NCBI GenBank assembly: GCA_900547405.1
Contig: URGL01000005.1
Coordinates: 16,211 to 80,210 of the forward strand
Origin: an uncultured Eubacteriales bacterium
GTDB taxonomy: Bacteria > Bacillota > Clostridia > Oscillospirales > Oscillospiraceae
DNA: 64,000 nucleotides
Reading direction: 5' to 3'
In this document: piece after piece, positions 18,863 through 26,378 of the stretch
Numbering within the stretch: the stretch's first letter is position 1
Layout of the letters: each line of letters opens with the position of its first letter
The notes under the pieces: generated by a model
Seen by the model: only the letters and a program-made list of their open reading frames with translations
Database searches by the model: none
What the model was told of the DNA's origin: nothing
Translations under genes and position numbers: made by a program

Positions 18863-19486
18863 TTAAAAAGTATGCACCATCCGGAAAAAGAGGCCAACGT
18901 GCTTTCTCAGCTTTTCCAGGCACTCCCCTTCTCGCTCCGGCTGGCGGTCACAGATGGCGATAAGGGTGATCACCGGGGCCACATACAGCATGGCCAGGGT
19001 CTGGGGGTCCTCCTCCCGAATTTCCCCGGCCTGGATGAGTTCCCGAAAAATTCCCGCGTGATATTGGACCACCCGGTCCACATATCGCTGGGAATACATG
19101 GCACCCAGCTCCGGAGAGCGGAACTGCTCAATGGTCATCATCTTCCGAAACCGGCGGATGACATCGTCGTGGAGGGAATATTCAAAAATCTGCCGCACCT
19201 TTTGGAAAAGGTCCTCCTCCGTGACATGCACAAAGGCCGAAGCATCCCGGCGGTCATCCTCCACATGGATCTGGATCTTGTCTGTATCCCGTTGATAGCG
19301 TTCCGCCGTGGAGGCCACAATGGCTTCAAAAATCGCCTGCTTGCTGGGGTAGTGGTTGTATAAGGACGGAGCCTTGATCCCCACCGCCTGGGCGATCTCC
19401 CCTACGCTGACGGAGTCGTACCCCCGTTCTGAAAAAAGCTCCAGGGCCTTTTCTATGATTTTCCGCTTGGTATCTTCCTGTCTCAT
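18863..19486 (-). CDS. TetR family transcriptional repressor
   Basis: A 207-residue regulator. The N-terminal helix-turn-helix is clear (IIEKALELFSERGYDSVSVGEIAQAVGIKAPSLYNHYPSKQAIFEAIV split over residues 10-55). The C-terminal ligand domain is not diagnostic. It is transcribed towards, and ends 190 bp from, the palindromic operator at 18647-18670, which is its likely binding site. ATG 19486 is preferred to 19507 from its alignment with the family start. No obvious target gene remains. Confidence 0.88.
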   Translation of the reverse strand: MRQEDTKRKIIEKALELFSERGYDSVSVGEIAQAVGIKAPSLYNHYPSKQAIFEAIVASTAERYQRDTDKIQIHVEDDRRDASAFVHVTEEDLFQKVRQIFEYSLHDDVIRRFRKMMTIEQFRSPELGAMYSQRYVDRVVQYHAGIFRELIQAGEIREEDPQTLAMLYVAPVITLIAICDRQPEREGECLEKLRKHVGLFFRMVHTF

Positions 19487-19628
19487 ACACAGCCACCGTC
19501 CGAACATTTCTGAATCATCATTTATTGAATTATAGTATACTCCCCGGCAAAAGTCAAATTTGTCCTGAGTTACGCTGACATTACCTTTACGGCCGATTTT
19601 CTCAGCAGCCTCACCGTCTTACGCCAAG

Positions 19629-19656
19629 AACCCCCGGACCGCCGCAGCGGCCCGGG
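19629..19656 (-). terminator. Hairpin after the ttd operon
   Basis: CCCCCGG.CCGC / GCGG.CCGGGGG type arms follow the ttdB stop on the minus strand and lead into TTCTTGG; the T-run is short. Confidence 0.6.
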
Positions 19657-19676
19657 GGAAAGAAAGGAAGGATACG

Positions 19677-20309
19677 TTACTTAATAAACTTGACCTGAGG
19701 ATAGATGGCCTGCTTAGCCTTCTCCTTGCGCTCGTTATAGAGGACCTTCTGCTCCTCAAACAGGTTCCGGCCGTCGGGGTCGATGGAGACGATCAGGGGG
19801 CCAAATTCCTTGACCTTGTTGCACCACAGAGTCTCGGGCATACCCAGCTCGTCCCAGTGGTGCTCCTGGATCTTCAGCACCTCGGTAGCGGCCACCACGG
19901 CGCAGCCGGCGGGGAAGACGCAGTGGATGGCGCCGAACTCCTTGCAGGCCCGCTCGGTGTTGGGACCCATGCCGCCCTTGCCCACAATGACCCGGACACC
20001 GGTGTGCTTCACAAACTCATACTCAAACTTCTCCATGCGCATGGAGGTGGTGGGGCCTACGGAAACCATCTCGTAGTCGTCCTCGGTGCCCTCGATCTTG
20101 CGGACAATGGGGCCCGCATGGAAAATCGCCTTGTTGCGGATGTCGTAGGGCAGTTCCCGGCCGTACTCAATCAGGCGGCGGTGGGCCACGTCCCGGCAGG
20201 TCATCAGATCGCCGTCCAGCCACACGATATCGCCCACATGAATATCCTTCAGATCCTCGGCACTGACAGGGGTGATGAGCACCTTTTTATTTCCTCTGAT
20301 TTCAACCAT
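19677..20309 (-). CDS. ttdB: L(+)-tartrate dehydratase beta subunit
   Basis: A 210-residue subunit matching the fumarase C-terminal swivelling domain. VGDIVWLDGDLMTCRDVAHR, NKAIFHAGPIVRK, VSVGPTTSMRME, GKGGMGPNT and HHWDELGMPETLW agree closely with E. coli TtdB. With TtdA it dehydrates L-tartrate to oxaloacetate; class I fumarase activity is the main alternative. It is the last gene of the transporter-ttdA-ttdB operon, 15 nt after ttdA. Confidence 0.9.
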   Translation of the reverse strand: MVEIRGNKKVLITPVSAEDLKDIHVGDIVWLDGDLMTCRDVAHRRLIEYGRELPYDIRNKAIFHAGPIVRKIEGTEDDYEMVSVGPTTSMRMEKFEYEFVKHTGVRVIVGKGGMGPNTERACKEFGAIHCVFPAGCAVVAATEVLKIQEHHWDELGMPETLWCNKVKEFGPLIVSIDPDGRNLFEEQKVLYNERKEKAKQAIYPQVKFIK

Positions 20310-20324
20310 TTTTCTTACCTCCTA

Positions 20325-21230
20325 TCAACCGTTAAACTTCCAGGTGGAATGGGTGTCACAGGTCACATTCAGATCCTTATCCACTACGATGTGACCCCGG
20401 CGGTGGGACCAGCAACCCACGTTGACGGCCACGCCGATGGTAGAGGGATGTCGGGCAGAATTTTCAATGTTCACGCCCATGACAGAGAACTTTCCGCCCA
20501 TGCCCTGGGGGCCCAGGCCGATAGCGTTGATGCCGTCTTCCAGAAGCTGTTCCATCTTGGCGGCATTGGCATTCTCATTGTGGGAGCCAATGGGCCGCAT
20601 CAGGGCCTTCTTGGACAGCAGGGCGGCAGTCTCAATAGAGGTAGCCACACCCACGCCCACCAGCAGAGGAGGACAGGCGTTCAGGCCATAGGAGGTCATC
20701 TGATCCAGGACGAAGTCGGTAACGCCCTCGTAGCCTGCGCCGGGCATCAGCACCATAGCCTTGCCGGGCAGGGTGCAGCCGCCACCGGCCATATAGGCGT
20801 AGATTTCACACTGGTCGGAGCCCGGGACGATGTCCCACCAGACCGTGGGGGTGCCCTTGCCTACGTTACGCTTGGTGTTGTACTCGTCAAAGGTCTCTAC
20901 GGAGTTGTGGCGCAGAGGGGTCTCGAAGGTAGCCTTTACCACGGCCTCCTTCAGCAGAGCCTCCAGCTCACCCATATAGGGAAAATTGGTGCCGCACTTC
21001 AGCCAGAACTGGATCACGCCGGTGTCCTGGCAGCTGGGACGATCCAGTTTGACGGCCAGATTCTGGTTCTTGGTCATGGTTTCGTACAGGACCTTGGGCA
21101 GGGGTGCGGTCTCCTGGCGGCCCAGCTCCTCCAGCTTGGCCACCACGTCGTCAGGCAGCTTCTTGCCGATGTGGCCTACAAAGCTGGCCACCATGTCCGT
21201 CAGACGTTGAACATTTTCTTCTTGTGTCAT
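20325..21230 (-). CDS. ttdA: L(+)-tartrate dehydratase alpha subunit
   Basis: A 301-residue iron-sulfur subunit. RPSCQDTG (C67), NACPPLLVGVG (C186) and VGCWSHRRG (C273) are the three [4Fe-4S] cysteines of class I hydro-lyases; PLRHNSVE, MAGGGCTLPG and RPIGSHNENA are further active-site stretches. Length (301 against 303 in E. coli TtdA) and the separate beta gene favour tartrate dehydratase over single-chain fumarase. GGAGGTAATACTT precedes the ATG. The oxygen-sensitive cluster suits an anaerobe. Confidence 0.9.
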   Translation of the reverse strand: MTQEENVQRLTDMVASFVGHIGKKLPDDVVAKLEELGRQETAPLPKVLYETMTKNQNLAVKLDRPSCQDTGVIQFWLKCGTNFPYMGELEALLKEAVVKATFETPLRHNSVETFDEYNTKRNVGKGTPTVWWDIVPGSDQCEIYAYMAGGGCTLPGKAMVLMPGAGYEGVTDFVLDQMTSYGLNACPPLLVGVGVATSIETAALLSKKALMRPIGSHNENANAAKMEQLLEDGINAIGLGPQGMGGKFSVMGVNIENSARHPSTIGVAVNVGCWSHRRGHIVVDKDLNVTCDTHSTWKFNG

Positions 21231-21249
21231 AAGTATTACCTCCTATTTT

Positions 21250-22512
21250 TTAACTGTAGAACGGGAACAGAATGGGCAAAAGGATAATGCAAATCACAAA
21301 GGATACGGCGATAAGGGGCAGTCCGGCTTTCACATAGTCCCGGAACTTGTAGCCGCCCAGGCCAACCACCATGGTGTTGGCGGGCATACCGATGGGCGTC
21401 GCATAAGCGCAGGAGCAAGCGATCACCGTGGCGATGATCATGGACCGGGGGTCAGCGCCCAGGCTCTGGGCCAGGGATGTAGCGATAGGCACCATCAGAG
21501 CGGTGGTGGCAGTGTTGGACATGAAGTTGGTCAATGCGCAGCCCACCACAAAGATGACAACCAGCAAGATCATGGGGTTGGGATTCTTGCCCAGGGCACC
21601 CACGATCACGTCGGCAATCACGCTGCCGGCGCCGGTGATTTCCAGCGCCTTGGCCAGTGCCAGGGAGCCGCCGAAGAGGAGCACCACCTTTAAATCGATG
21701 GACTTGAGAGCTTCCTTCTCGGAGATAACGCCGGTGAGCACCAGGATGATAGCACCGATACAGGCGGAAACCTGGATCTTAATGCCGATCTTGTCTTCGA
21801 AGATCATGGCAAGGATCACAACAATCAGGACTACCAGGGAAACGGTCTGCTTCCAGGCGGGCACATTGGAGTAATCCTTGGGAGCCTCAGGAGCCTCGCC
21901 GCCGTGGGTGCCGTCGGGCAGCAGTTTGTAGCCAAACAGGGCGAAGAAGGCGATACCGGCGACCAGCATGGGCACGCCTGCGGGCGCATACATGAAGAAG
22001 TTGGTAGGCATTCCCATCTCCTGCAGGGCGTTGACGCCCATCAGGTTGCCGGGAGCGCCGATGATGGACAGGTTGCCGCCCAGAGCAGCGGCGAAGACAA
22101 GGGGCATCAGCAGCCGGGAACGGGAATAGCCGGATTCATCGGCAATACCGCAGACCACGGGGATCAGTACCGCGGCGGTACCGGTGTTGGACAGAAAGCC
22201 GGACATAATGCCAACGATGGTCATAACGGCCACGATGAGCAGCCGCTCGGATTTGGCAAACCGGGTGACGATGGAGCCGATCTTGTTGGCCATGCCGGTT
22301 TCAAACAGGGCCTGGCCGACAACGAACATACCAACGCAGAGGATCACATTGCTGTTGACGTAACCGGCAAAAGTTTCGGATGTGGTAAGAACGCCGGTGA
22401 GGTTCAGGCCGACGGCTACGATGGTGGCCGTCAGGCCCAGGGGGATCTTTTCCAGGACGAAGCTGATGATGGCGAAGGCCAGGAAGATCAGCGTAATGGT
22501 GCTGGGACTCAT
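21250..22512 (-). CDS. SLC13/DASS-type anion transporter (TtdT-like role)
   Basis: A 420-residue membrane protein with about eleven helices in an inverted repeat. Each half has the SNT signature of divalent-anion:Na+ symporters and the ion transporter superfamily: FLSNTGTAAVLIPV and NFMSNTATTALMVPIA. Its place 19 nt upstream of ttdA and behind the divergent LysR gene suggests uptake of tartrate or a related C4 dicarboxylate, or tartrate/succinate exchange. Substrate is inferred from context only. Confidence 0.85.
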   Translation of the reverse strand: MSPSTITLIFLAFAIISFVLEKIPLGLTATIVAVGLNLTGVLTTSETFAGYVNSNVILCVGMFVVGQALFETGMANKIGSIVTRFAKSERLLIVAVMTIVGIMSGFLSNTGTAAVLIPVVCGIADESGYSRSRLLMPLVFAAALGGNLSIIGAPGNLMGVNALQEMGMPTNFFMYAPAGVPMLVAGIAFFALFGYKLLPDGTHGGEAPEAPKDYSNVPAWKQTVSLVVLIVVILAMIFEDKIGIKIQVSACIGAIILVLTGVISEKEALKSIDLKVVLLFGGSLALAKALEITGAGSVIADVIVGALGKNPNPMILLVVIFVVGCALTNFMSNTATTALMVPIATSLAQSLGADPRSMIIATVIACSCAYATPIGMPANTMVVGLGGYKFRDYVKAGLPLIAVSFVICIILLPILFPFYS

Positions 22513-22582
22513 AAAGGGTGCCCTCCTATTTTTTCGTTTTTTCGCAGCTGAACCGGCCGGTGTCTGTCTGCTTTGTGACTCA

Positions 22583-22611
22583 AGTATACTATCTCCTTTG
22601 CGGAATGTAAA
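22583..22611 (-). promoter_or_regulatory. Promoter of the transporter-ttdA-ttdB operon
   Basis: TTTACA and TATACT are 17 bp apart on the minus strand, in the divergent gap with the LysR gene. A LysR protein would be expected to bind the adjacent AT-rich stretch (22612-22700). Confidence 0.65.
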
Positions 22612-22721
22612 ATCAGCGGTAAAAATGGGGGCATCAATTTTTCTTATAATGTCAAAAGGATTTACTTATGCAGGGATATATGATAGGATATGAGTAAATT
22701 CAACGGCATGGAGGACCCACC

Positions 22722-23606
22722 ATGAAACTGACACAGCTGGAATATTTCTGCACTGCCGTCCAGTGCGGGAGTATCACTCAGGCGGCGAAGAAGCTCTACG
22801 TGACCCAGCCTGCCATTTCCGGGGCTATCCGGGAGCTGGAGAAGGAATTCTCTGTAGCTCTCTTCACCCACAGCCGGAACAAGCTGAGCCTGACAGAGGA
22901 CGGCCAGCGCTTCTATGACCGGGCGGAACAATTATTGCGGGAGGTGGACACCGCCACTCAGCAGCTCCACGACCTAGGCACTCTGAGCCAGCCGGTCTGC
23001 GTGGGTATCCCACCCCTGTGGGGCACCACCTTCTTCCCAGATCTTTTGCGGGACTTTCACAAAAAGCACCCGGATATCCATCTGACCTTCTACGAATACG
23101 GCTCTGCCCGGGCCGCCACGCTGGTCAAGGAGGAGGAGCTGGACGTGGCCCTTGTAAATCTCCAGCTGGATGACCCGGACAAATTCCAGTCCATGTGCAT
23201 CGGCCGCGACCACTTTGTCATTGTGGTGGATCCATCCCACCCTTTTGCCCAGCGCCGATCCATCACCCTGGAAGAGCTGGCCGGGGTGCCCATGGTCATG
23301 TACAATACAGACTCCGTCCAGAATCGCAGCATCCGCAGCCGCTTTGACCGGCTGAGCATTGTGCCCAATGCCCAGATCTACACCAGCCAGATCTACACCA
23401 TGAAGGCCATGGTCCACAACAACACCTGCGTCAGCTTCTTCTATGCTTCTCTTTTGCAGGACCATCCGGACCTGGTGGGCATCCCTCTGGACCCTCCCAT
23501 TGAGCAGAAGGTAGGGCTCATCTGGCGCAAAAGCGCCTATATCTCCCGCAGTGTCCAGACCTTTTTGGACTTTGTGAAGGACTATCCCCTATTCCCTGAG
23601 GACTGA
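22722..23606 (+). CDS. LysR family regulator divergent from the ttd operon
   Basis: A 294-residue LysR regulator: winged helix at residues 1-60 (LEYFCTAVQCGSITQAAKKL, then VTQPAISGAIRELEKEF) and a periplasmic-binding-like effector domain from about 90. The divergent layout with the transporter and dehydratase genes matches the TtdR arrangement, so it probably activates them in response to tartrate or a related acid. RBS: GGAGGA before the ATG. Confidence 0.88.
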   Translation: MKLTQLEYFCTAVQCGSITQAAKKLYVTQPAISGAIRELEKEFSVALFTHSRNKLSLTEDGQRFYDRAEQLLREVDTATQQLHDLGTLSQPVCVGIPPLWGTTFFPDLLRDFHKKHPDIHLTFYEYGSARAATLVKEEELDVALVNLQLDDPDKFQSMCIGRDHFVIVVDPSHPFAQRRSITLEELAGVPMVMYNTDSVQNRSIRSRFDRLSIVPNAQIYTSQIYTMKAMVHNNTCVSFFYASLLQDHPDLVGIPLDPPIEQKVGLIWRKSAYISRSVQTFLDFVKDYPLFPED

Positions 23607-23721
23607 GCACAGACCCTTCCTATTCTCCCGCCGCATAGAGGAAATTCCCTGTCCCTACACATTCCACAAAAATCCGTTCCTCCCCCGTTCACATTTTGGT
23701 TACAGAAAGGTCTTTTTTCCC

Positions 23722-23750
23722 TTGCATTTCTCTTCCATTCGGGTTATACT
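23722..23750 (+). promoter_or_regulatory. Promoter of the uracil permease gene
   Basis: TTGCAT and TATACT are 17 bp apart, 115 nt ahead of the coding start, leaving room for a regulated leader. Confidence 0.75.
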
Positions 23751-23765
23751 GACACGGATAAAATG

Positions 23766-23815
23766 CGAAAGGGGGAATTGCGGCATAGCTTCATGGCTGC
23801 GGTTCCCCTTTTTCG
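23766..23815 (+). terminator. Leader hairpin (candidate attenuator) before uracil permease
   Basis: CGAAAGGGGGAA pairs with TTCCCCTTTTTCG around an inner GC-rich hairpin; a U-run forms part of the closing arm. Placed between promoter and start codon, it looks like an attenuator. I find no convincing PyrR-binding motif. Confidence 0.5.
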
Positions 23816-23865
23816 TACTGGATCGGGGTCTATGGCCCCACGGAAAAGAGAAAGGAAGGTATTTT

Positions 23866-25236
23866 ATGTCTACTCCTGAAACCAATACCGACGTCGTGTA
23901 CGACGCCTCCACCCTGGCACCCTCCAAGAGGCTCCTGCTGGGTGTGCAGCACCTCTTCGCCATGTTCGGCGCCACCGTGCTGGTGCCTGCCCTGACCGGG
24001 CTGGACGTGGCCAACGCTCTGCTGTTTGCGGGTCTTGGCACTCTGCTGTTCCATCTGATCACCGGCCGGAAGATCCCCGCGTTCCTGGGCTCCTCCTTCG
24101 CTTTTATCGGCGGCTACAATGCCATCCGGGCCATGGGCAGCGATGGCGGCGATGCTCTGCTTCCCTACGCCTGCTTCGGTGTTGCCTGCGCCGGTCTTGT
24201 GTACCTGGTCCTGGCCTTCTTCTTTAAGCAGTTCGGCGCCAAGAAGGTCATGCGCTACTTCCCCCCCATTGTCACTGGACCTATCATCATCTGCATTGGT
24301 CTGACCCTCTCCGGCTCCGCCGTCACCAACTGCGCCAACAACTGGTGGGTGGCTCTGGTTGCCATCCTCATTGTGGTAGCCTGCAATATCTGGGGCAAGG
24401 GTATGGTGAAGATCATTCCCATTCTGCTGGGTGTGGTCGGCTCCTATGCCTTCTCTATGATCGTGGATTCTGCCTCCCGGCAGAACCTGGTTACCCTGGT
24501 GAGCCAGGCAGACTGGGTAGGTCTCCCCATTGTGTGGCATAAGACCGCCCTCTCTATCTTCGGTGCCAACCTGGACCACGGTCTGCTGGTGACCGCCATC
24601 GTGACCATCATGCCCATCTCTCTGGCTACCATGATGGAGCATGTAGGCGACATCTGCGCCATTTCTTCCACCGTCGGCAAGAACTTTGTTGAGGATCCCG
24701 GCCTCCACCGGACTCTGGTAGGCGACGGTCTGGCCACCACCCTGGCCTCCCTCTTCGGCGCTCCTGCCAACACCACCTACGGTGAAAACACCGGCGTGCT
24801 GGCCCTGAGCAAGGTTTATGATCCCAAGGTTGTCCGTATGGCTGCCGTGTTCGCCATTGTCCTGTCCTTCTGCCCCAAGTTCTCCGCCCTCATTGTCGCC
24901 ATGCCTGCCGCCACTATGGGCGGTGTCAGCCTGGTGCTCTACGGCATGATCTCCGCCGTGGGTGTCCGGAACGTGGTGGAAAACCAGGTAGACTTCACAA
25001 AGAGCCGCAATGTCCTGATTGCCGCCATGATCATGGGTCTGGCTGTGGGTGTCAACTACGCCGGTTCCATTCAGATCCCTCTGGGCTCCATCACCATCAG
25101 CCTCTCCGGTCTGGCCGTGGCCGCTCTGGTAGGCATCCTGATGAATGCCGTCCTCCCCGGCAAGGATTACGAGTTCGGTACCAACCATCAGGGCGATACC
25201 GCCGTGGTCAACTTCGGCAGCCGGGCACAGAAATAA
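23866..25236 (+). CDS. uraA: Uracil permease (NCS2 family)
   Basis: A 456-residue nucleobase symporter with fourteen expected helices. LLLGVQHLFAMFGATVLVPALTG is the opening NCS2 motif; PLLPVVTGP-equivalent PPIVTGPIIICIGL, LATMMEHVGDICAIS (substrate-binding Glu) and FGAPANTTYGENTGV match UraA/PyrP closely and separate it from xanthine permeases. The ATG at 23866 follows AAAGGAAGG. It supplies uracil for pyrimidine salvage; expression is probably set by the leader hairpin. Confidence 0.93.
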   Translation: MSTPETNTDVVYDASTLAPSKRLLLGVQHLFAMFGATVLVPALTGLDVANALLFAGLGTLLFHLITGRKIPAFLGSSFAFIGGYNAIRAMGSDGGDALLPYACFGVACAGLVYLVLAFFFKQFGAKKVMRYFPPIVTGPIIICIGLTLSGSAVTNCANNWWVALVAILIVVACNIWGKGMVKIIPILLGVVGSYAFSMIVDSASRQNLVTLVSQADWVGLPIVWHKTALSIFGANLDHGLLVTAIVTIMPISLATMMEHVGDICAISSTVGKNFVEDPGLHRTLVGDGLATTLASLFGAPANTTYGENTGVLALSKVYDPKVVRMAAVFAIVLSFCPKFSALIVAMPAATMGGVSLVLYGMISAVGVRNVVENQVDFTKSRNVLIAAMIMGLAVGVNYAGSIQIPLGSITISLSGLAVAALVGILMNAVLPGKDYEFGTNHQGDTAVVNFGSRAQK

Positions 25237-25250
25237 GCCCGATTTTCTCC

Positions 25251-25282
25251 AGCCGCAGCCTCAAAAGGGCTGCGGCTTTTTT
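25251..25282 (+). terminator. Rho-independent terminator after uracil permease
   Basis: AGCCGCAGCC / GGCTGCGGCT stem with TTTTTT behind it. Confidence 0.92.
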
Positions 25283-25288
25283 GGGCGG

Positions 25289-25317
25289 TTGCTTTGAAAG
25301 GCGGGCTGTGATATACT
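25289..25317 (+). promoter_or_regulatory. Promoter of the C_GCAxxG / peptidase-like pair
   Basis: TTGCTT and TATACT are 17 bp apart, directly behind the uracil permease terminator. Confidence 0.7.
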
Positions 25318-25362
25318 AAGAGGACCAAAGATAAAAATTGGCAGCAGCAATGGAGGCACCAT

Positions 25363-25815
25363 ATGGATCACAGCGAATACGCAGCAGAATTATTTGTCAA
25401 AGGCTACAACTGTGCTCAGTCTGTGGCAGTAGCCTTTTGCGATGTAACAGGACTGAGCGAGGATTTTTCCGCAAAGATGGCCTCTTCCTTCGGAGGCGGC
25501 ATGGGGCGGATGCGAGAGGTCTGCGGAGCAGTCAGCGGAATGCTGATGGTCCTTGGGCTGGTCTATGGCTACGATACACCAGGCGACGACGCCGCAAAGC
25601 GGGCCCAGTATCAGGATGTCCAGCATCTGGCCCAAGTCTTCCGTGAGCAGTGCGGCAGCATCATCTGCCGGGAAATTCTCAAAAACCCGCCTTCGGATCC
25701 CATCCCCAGTCCCAGAACCGCAGAATACTACCGTACCCGTCCCTGCGCGCGCATGGTGGCCAGCGCCGCCGGAATTCTGGACCAGTATATCCGGGAGCAC
25801 CCTGTCCATGGATGA
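25363..25815 (+). CDS. C_GCAxxG_C_C family redox-type protein
   Basis: A 150-residue protein with the family's spaced cysteines: GYNCAQSV (C17), GGGMGRMREVCGAVSG (C54), CGSIICRE (C97, C102) and RPCARMV (C128). Families of this kind are common in anaerobes and are thought to bind a metal or do thiol redox chemistry; the exact function is not established. Its last codons overlap the next gene by 8 nt, which implies joint translation. Confidence 0.87.
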   Translation: MDHSEYAAELFVKGYNCAQSVAVAFCDVTGLSEDFSAKMASSFGGGMGRMREVCGAVSGMLMVLGLVYGYDTPGDDAAKRAQYQDVQHLAQVFREQCGSIICREILKNPPSDPIPSPRTAEYYRTRPCARMVASAAGILDQYIREHPVHG

Positions 25816-26338
25816 GCTTATTATCAATCAAAGGGATATTCCCGAGGATCGCTGGCGTTACGGTCTCCGTCCCTCTGCCAAAACCGGCTGCGGCTGGATC
25901 GCGGTCTACAATTGCCTGACCCTGCTGGGCCGCCCAAAAGCGCCGGAGGAAATTATCCACGGATTGGAGCGTCAGGTTCCCGGGCTTCACGGCACCTTCG
26001 GAACATTGTGCCTGGGCCCTGCCATTTTGCTAAAAAAATGGGGGTTTTCTGTGGAAATCCAGTCGGACGTGAGAAAGTTCGATGAAATACTCCCCCTGGG
26101 CTCCACCGCCATACTCTTTTACTACTGGCGCAAGGGACTGCGGCTGGGTGCCCATTTCGTAGCGGTCCGCCGGGAGGAGCAGGGCTTTGTTGGGTACAAT
26201 ACCTATTCCAATTCCCGAGGGCCGGATTTTTACGGGGAAAGCCTGGAGGGCTATCTCAAAAAGCAAGGCTTTTTCGGGTGCGTACTGACCAAGGTTTTTG
26301 CTTTTTCCTGTAGCAATCAAAGCACGCCTGTGTTATAA
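25808..26338 (+). CDS. Papain-fold (C39-like) cysteine peptidase-like protein
   Basis: A 176-residue soluble protein without signal peptide. TGCGWIAVYNCL (C28), LGAHFVAV (H116) and GYNTYSNSRG (N131) are spaced as a Cys-His-Asn/Asp triad of papain-like or C39-like peptidases and related acyltransferases. It starts inside the 3' end of the C_GCAxxG gene. Whether it is a peptidase, transglutaminase-like enzyme or an inactive relative cannot be told from sequence. Confidence 0.65.
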   Translation: MDELIINQRDIPEDRWRYGLRPSAKTGCGWIAVYNCLTLLGRPKAPEEIIHGLERQVPGLHGTFGTLCLGPAILLKKWGFSVEIQSDVRKFDEILPLGSTAILFYYWRKGLRLGAHFVAVRREEQGFVGYNTYSNSRGPDFYGESLEGYLKKQGFFGCVLTKVFAFSCSNQSTPVL

Positions 26339-26339
26339 T
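26331..26339 (+). promoter_or_regulatory. Extended -10 promoter ahead of the glycosylation operon
   Basis: TGTTATAAT overlaps the stop codon of the preceding gene. No -35 stands out. Confidence 0.5.
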
Positions 26340-26348
26340 GAGGAAAAC

Positions 26349-26378
26349 ATGACAAGAAAGGGGAATTCTCTCCTGTGA
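26349..26378 (+). other. Possible 9-codon leader ORF coupled to the GTG start
   Basis: An ATG opens MTRKGNSLL and stops at a TGA that overlaps the next gene's GTG (GTGA). Its own coding bases hold the AAAGGGG site of that gene. It may set translation by coupling; there is no direct evidence that it is translated. Confidence 0.3.

Noticed and set aside
18675..18866. A 63-codon plus-strand frame behind the TetR operator
   Set aside because: Basic, Ser/Pro-rich translation without family resemblance; another frame looks more like a true gene remnant.
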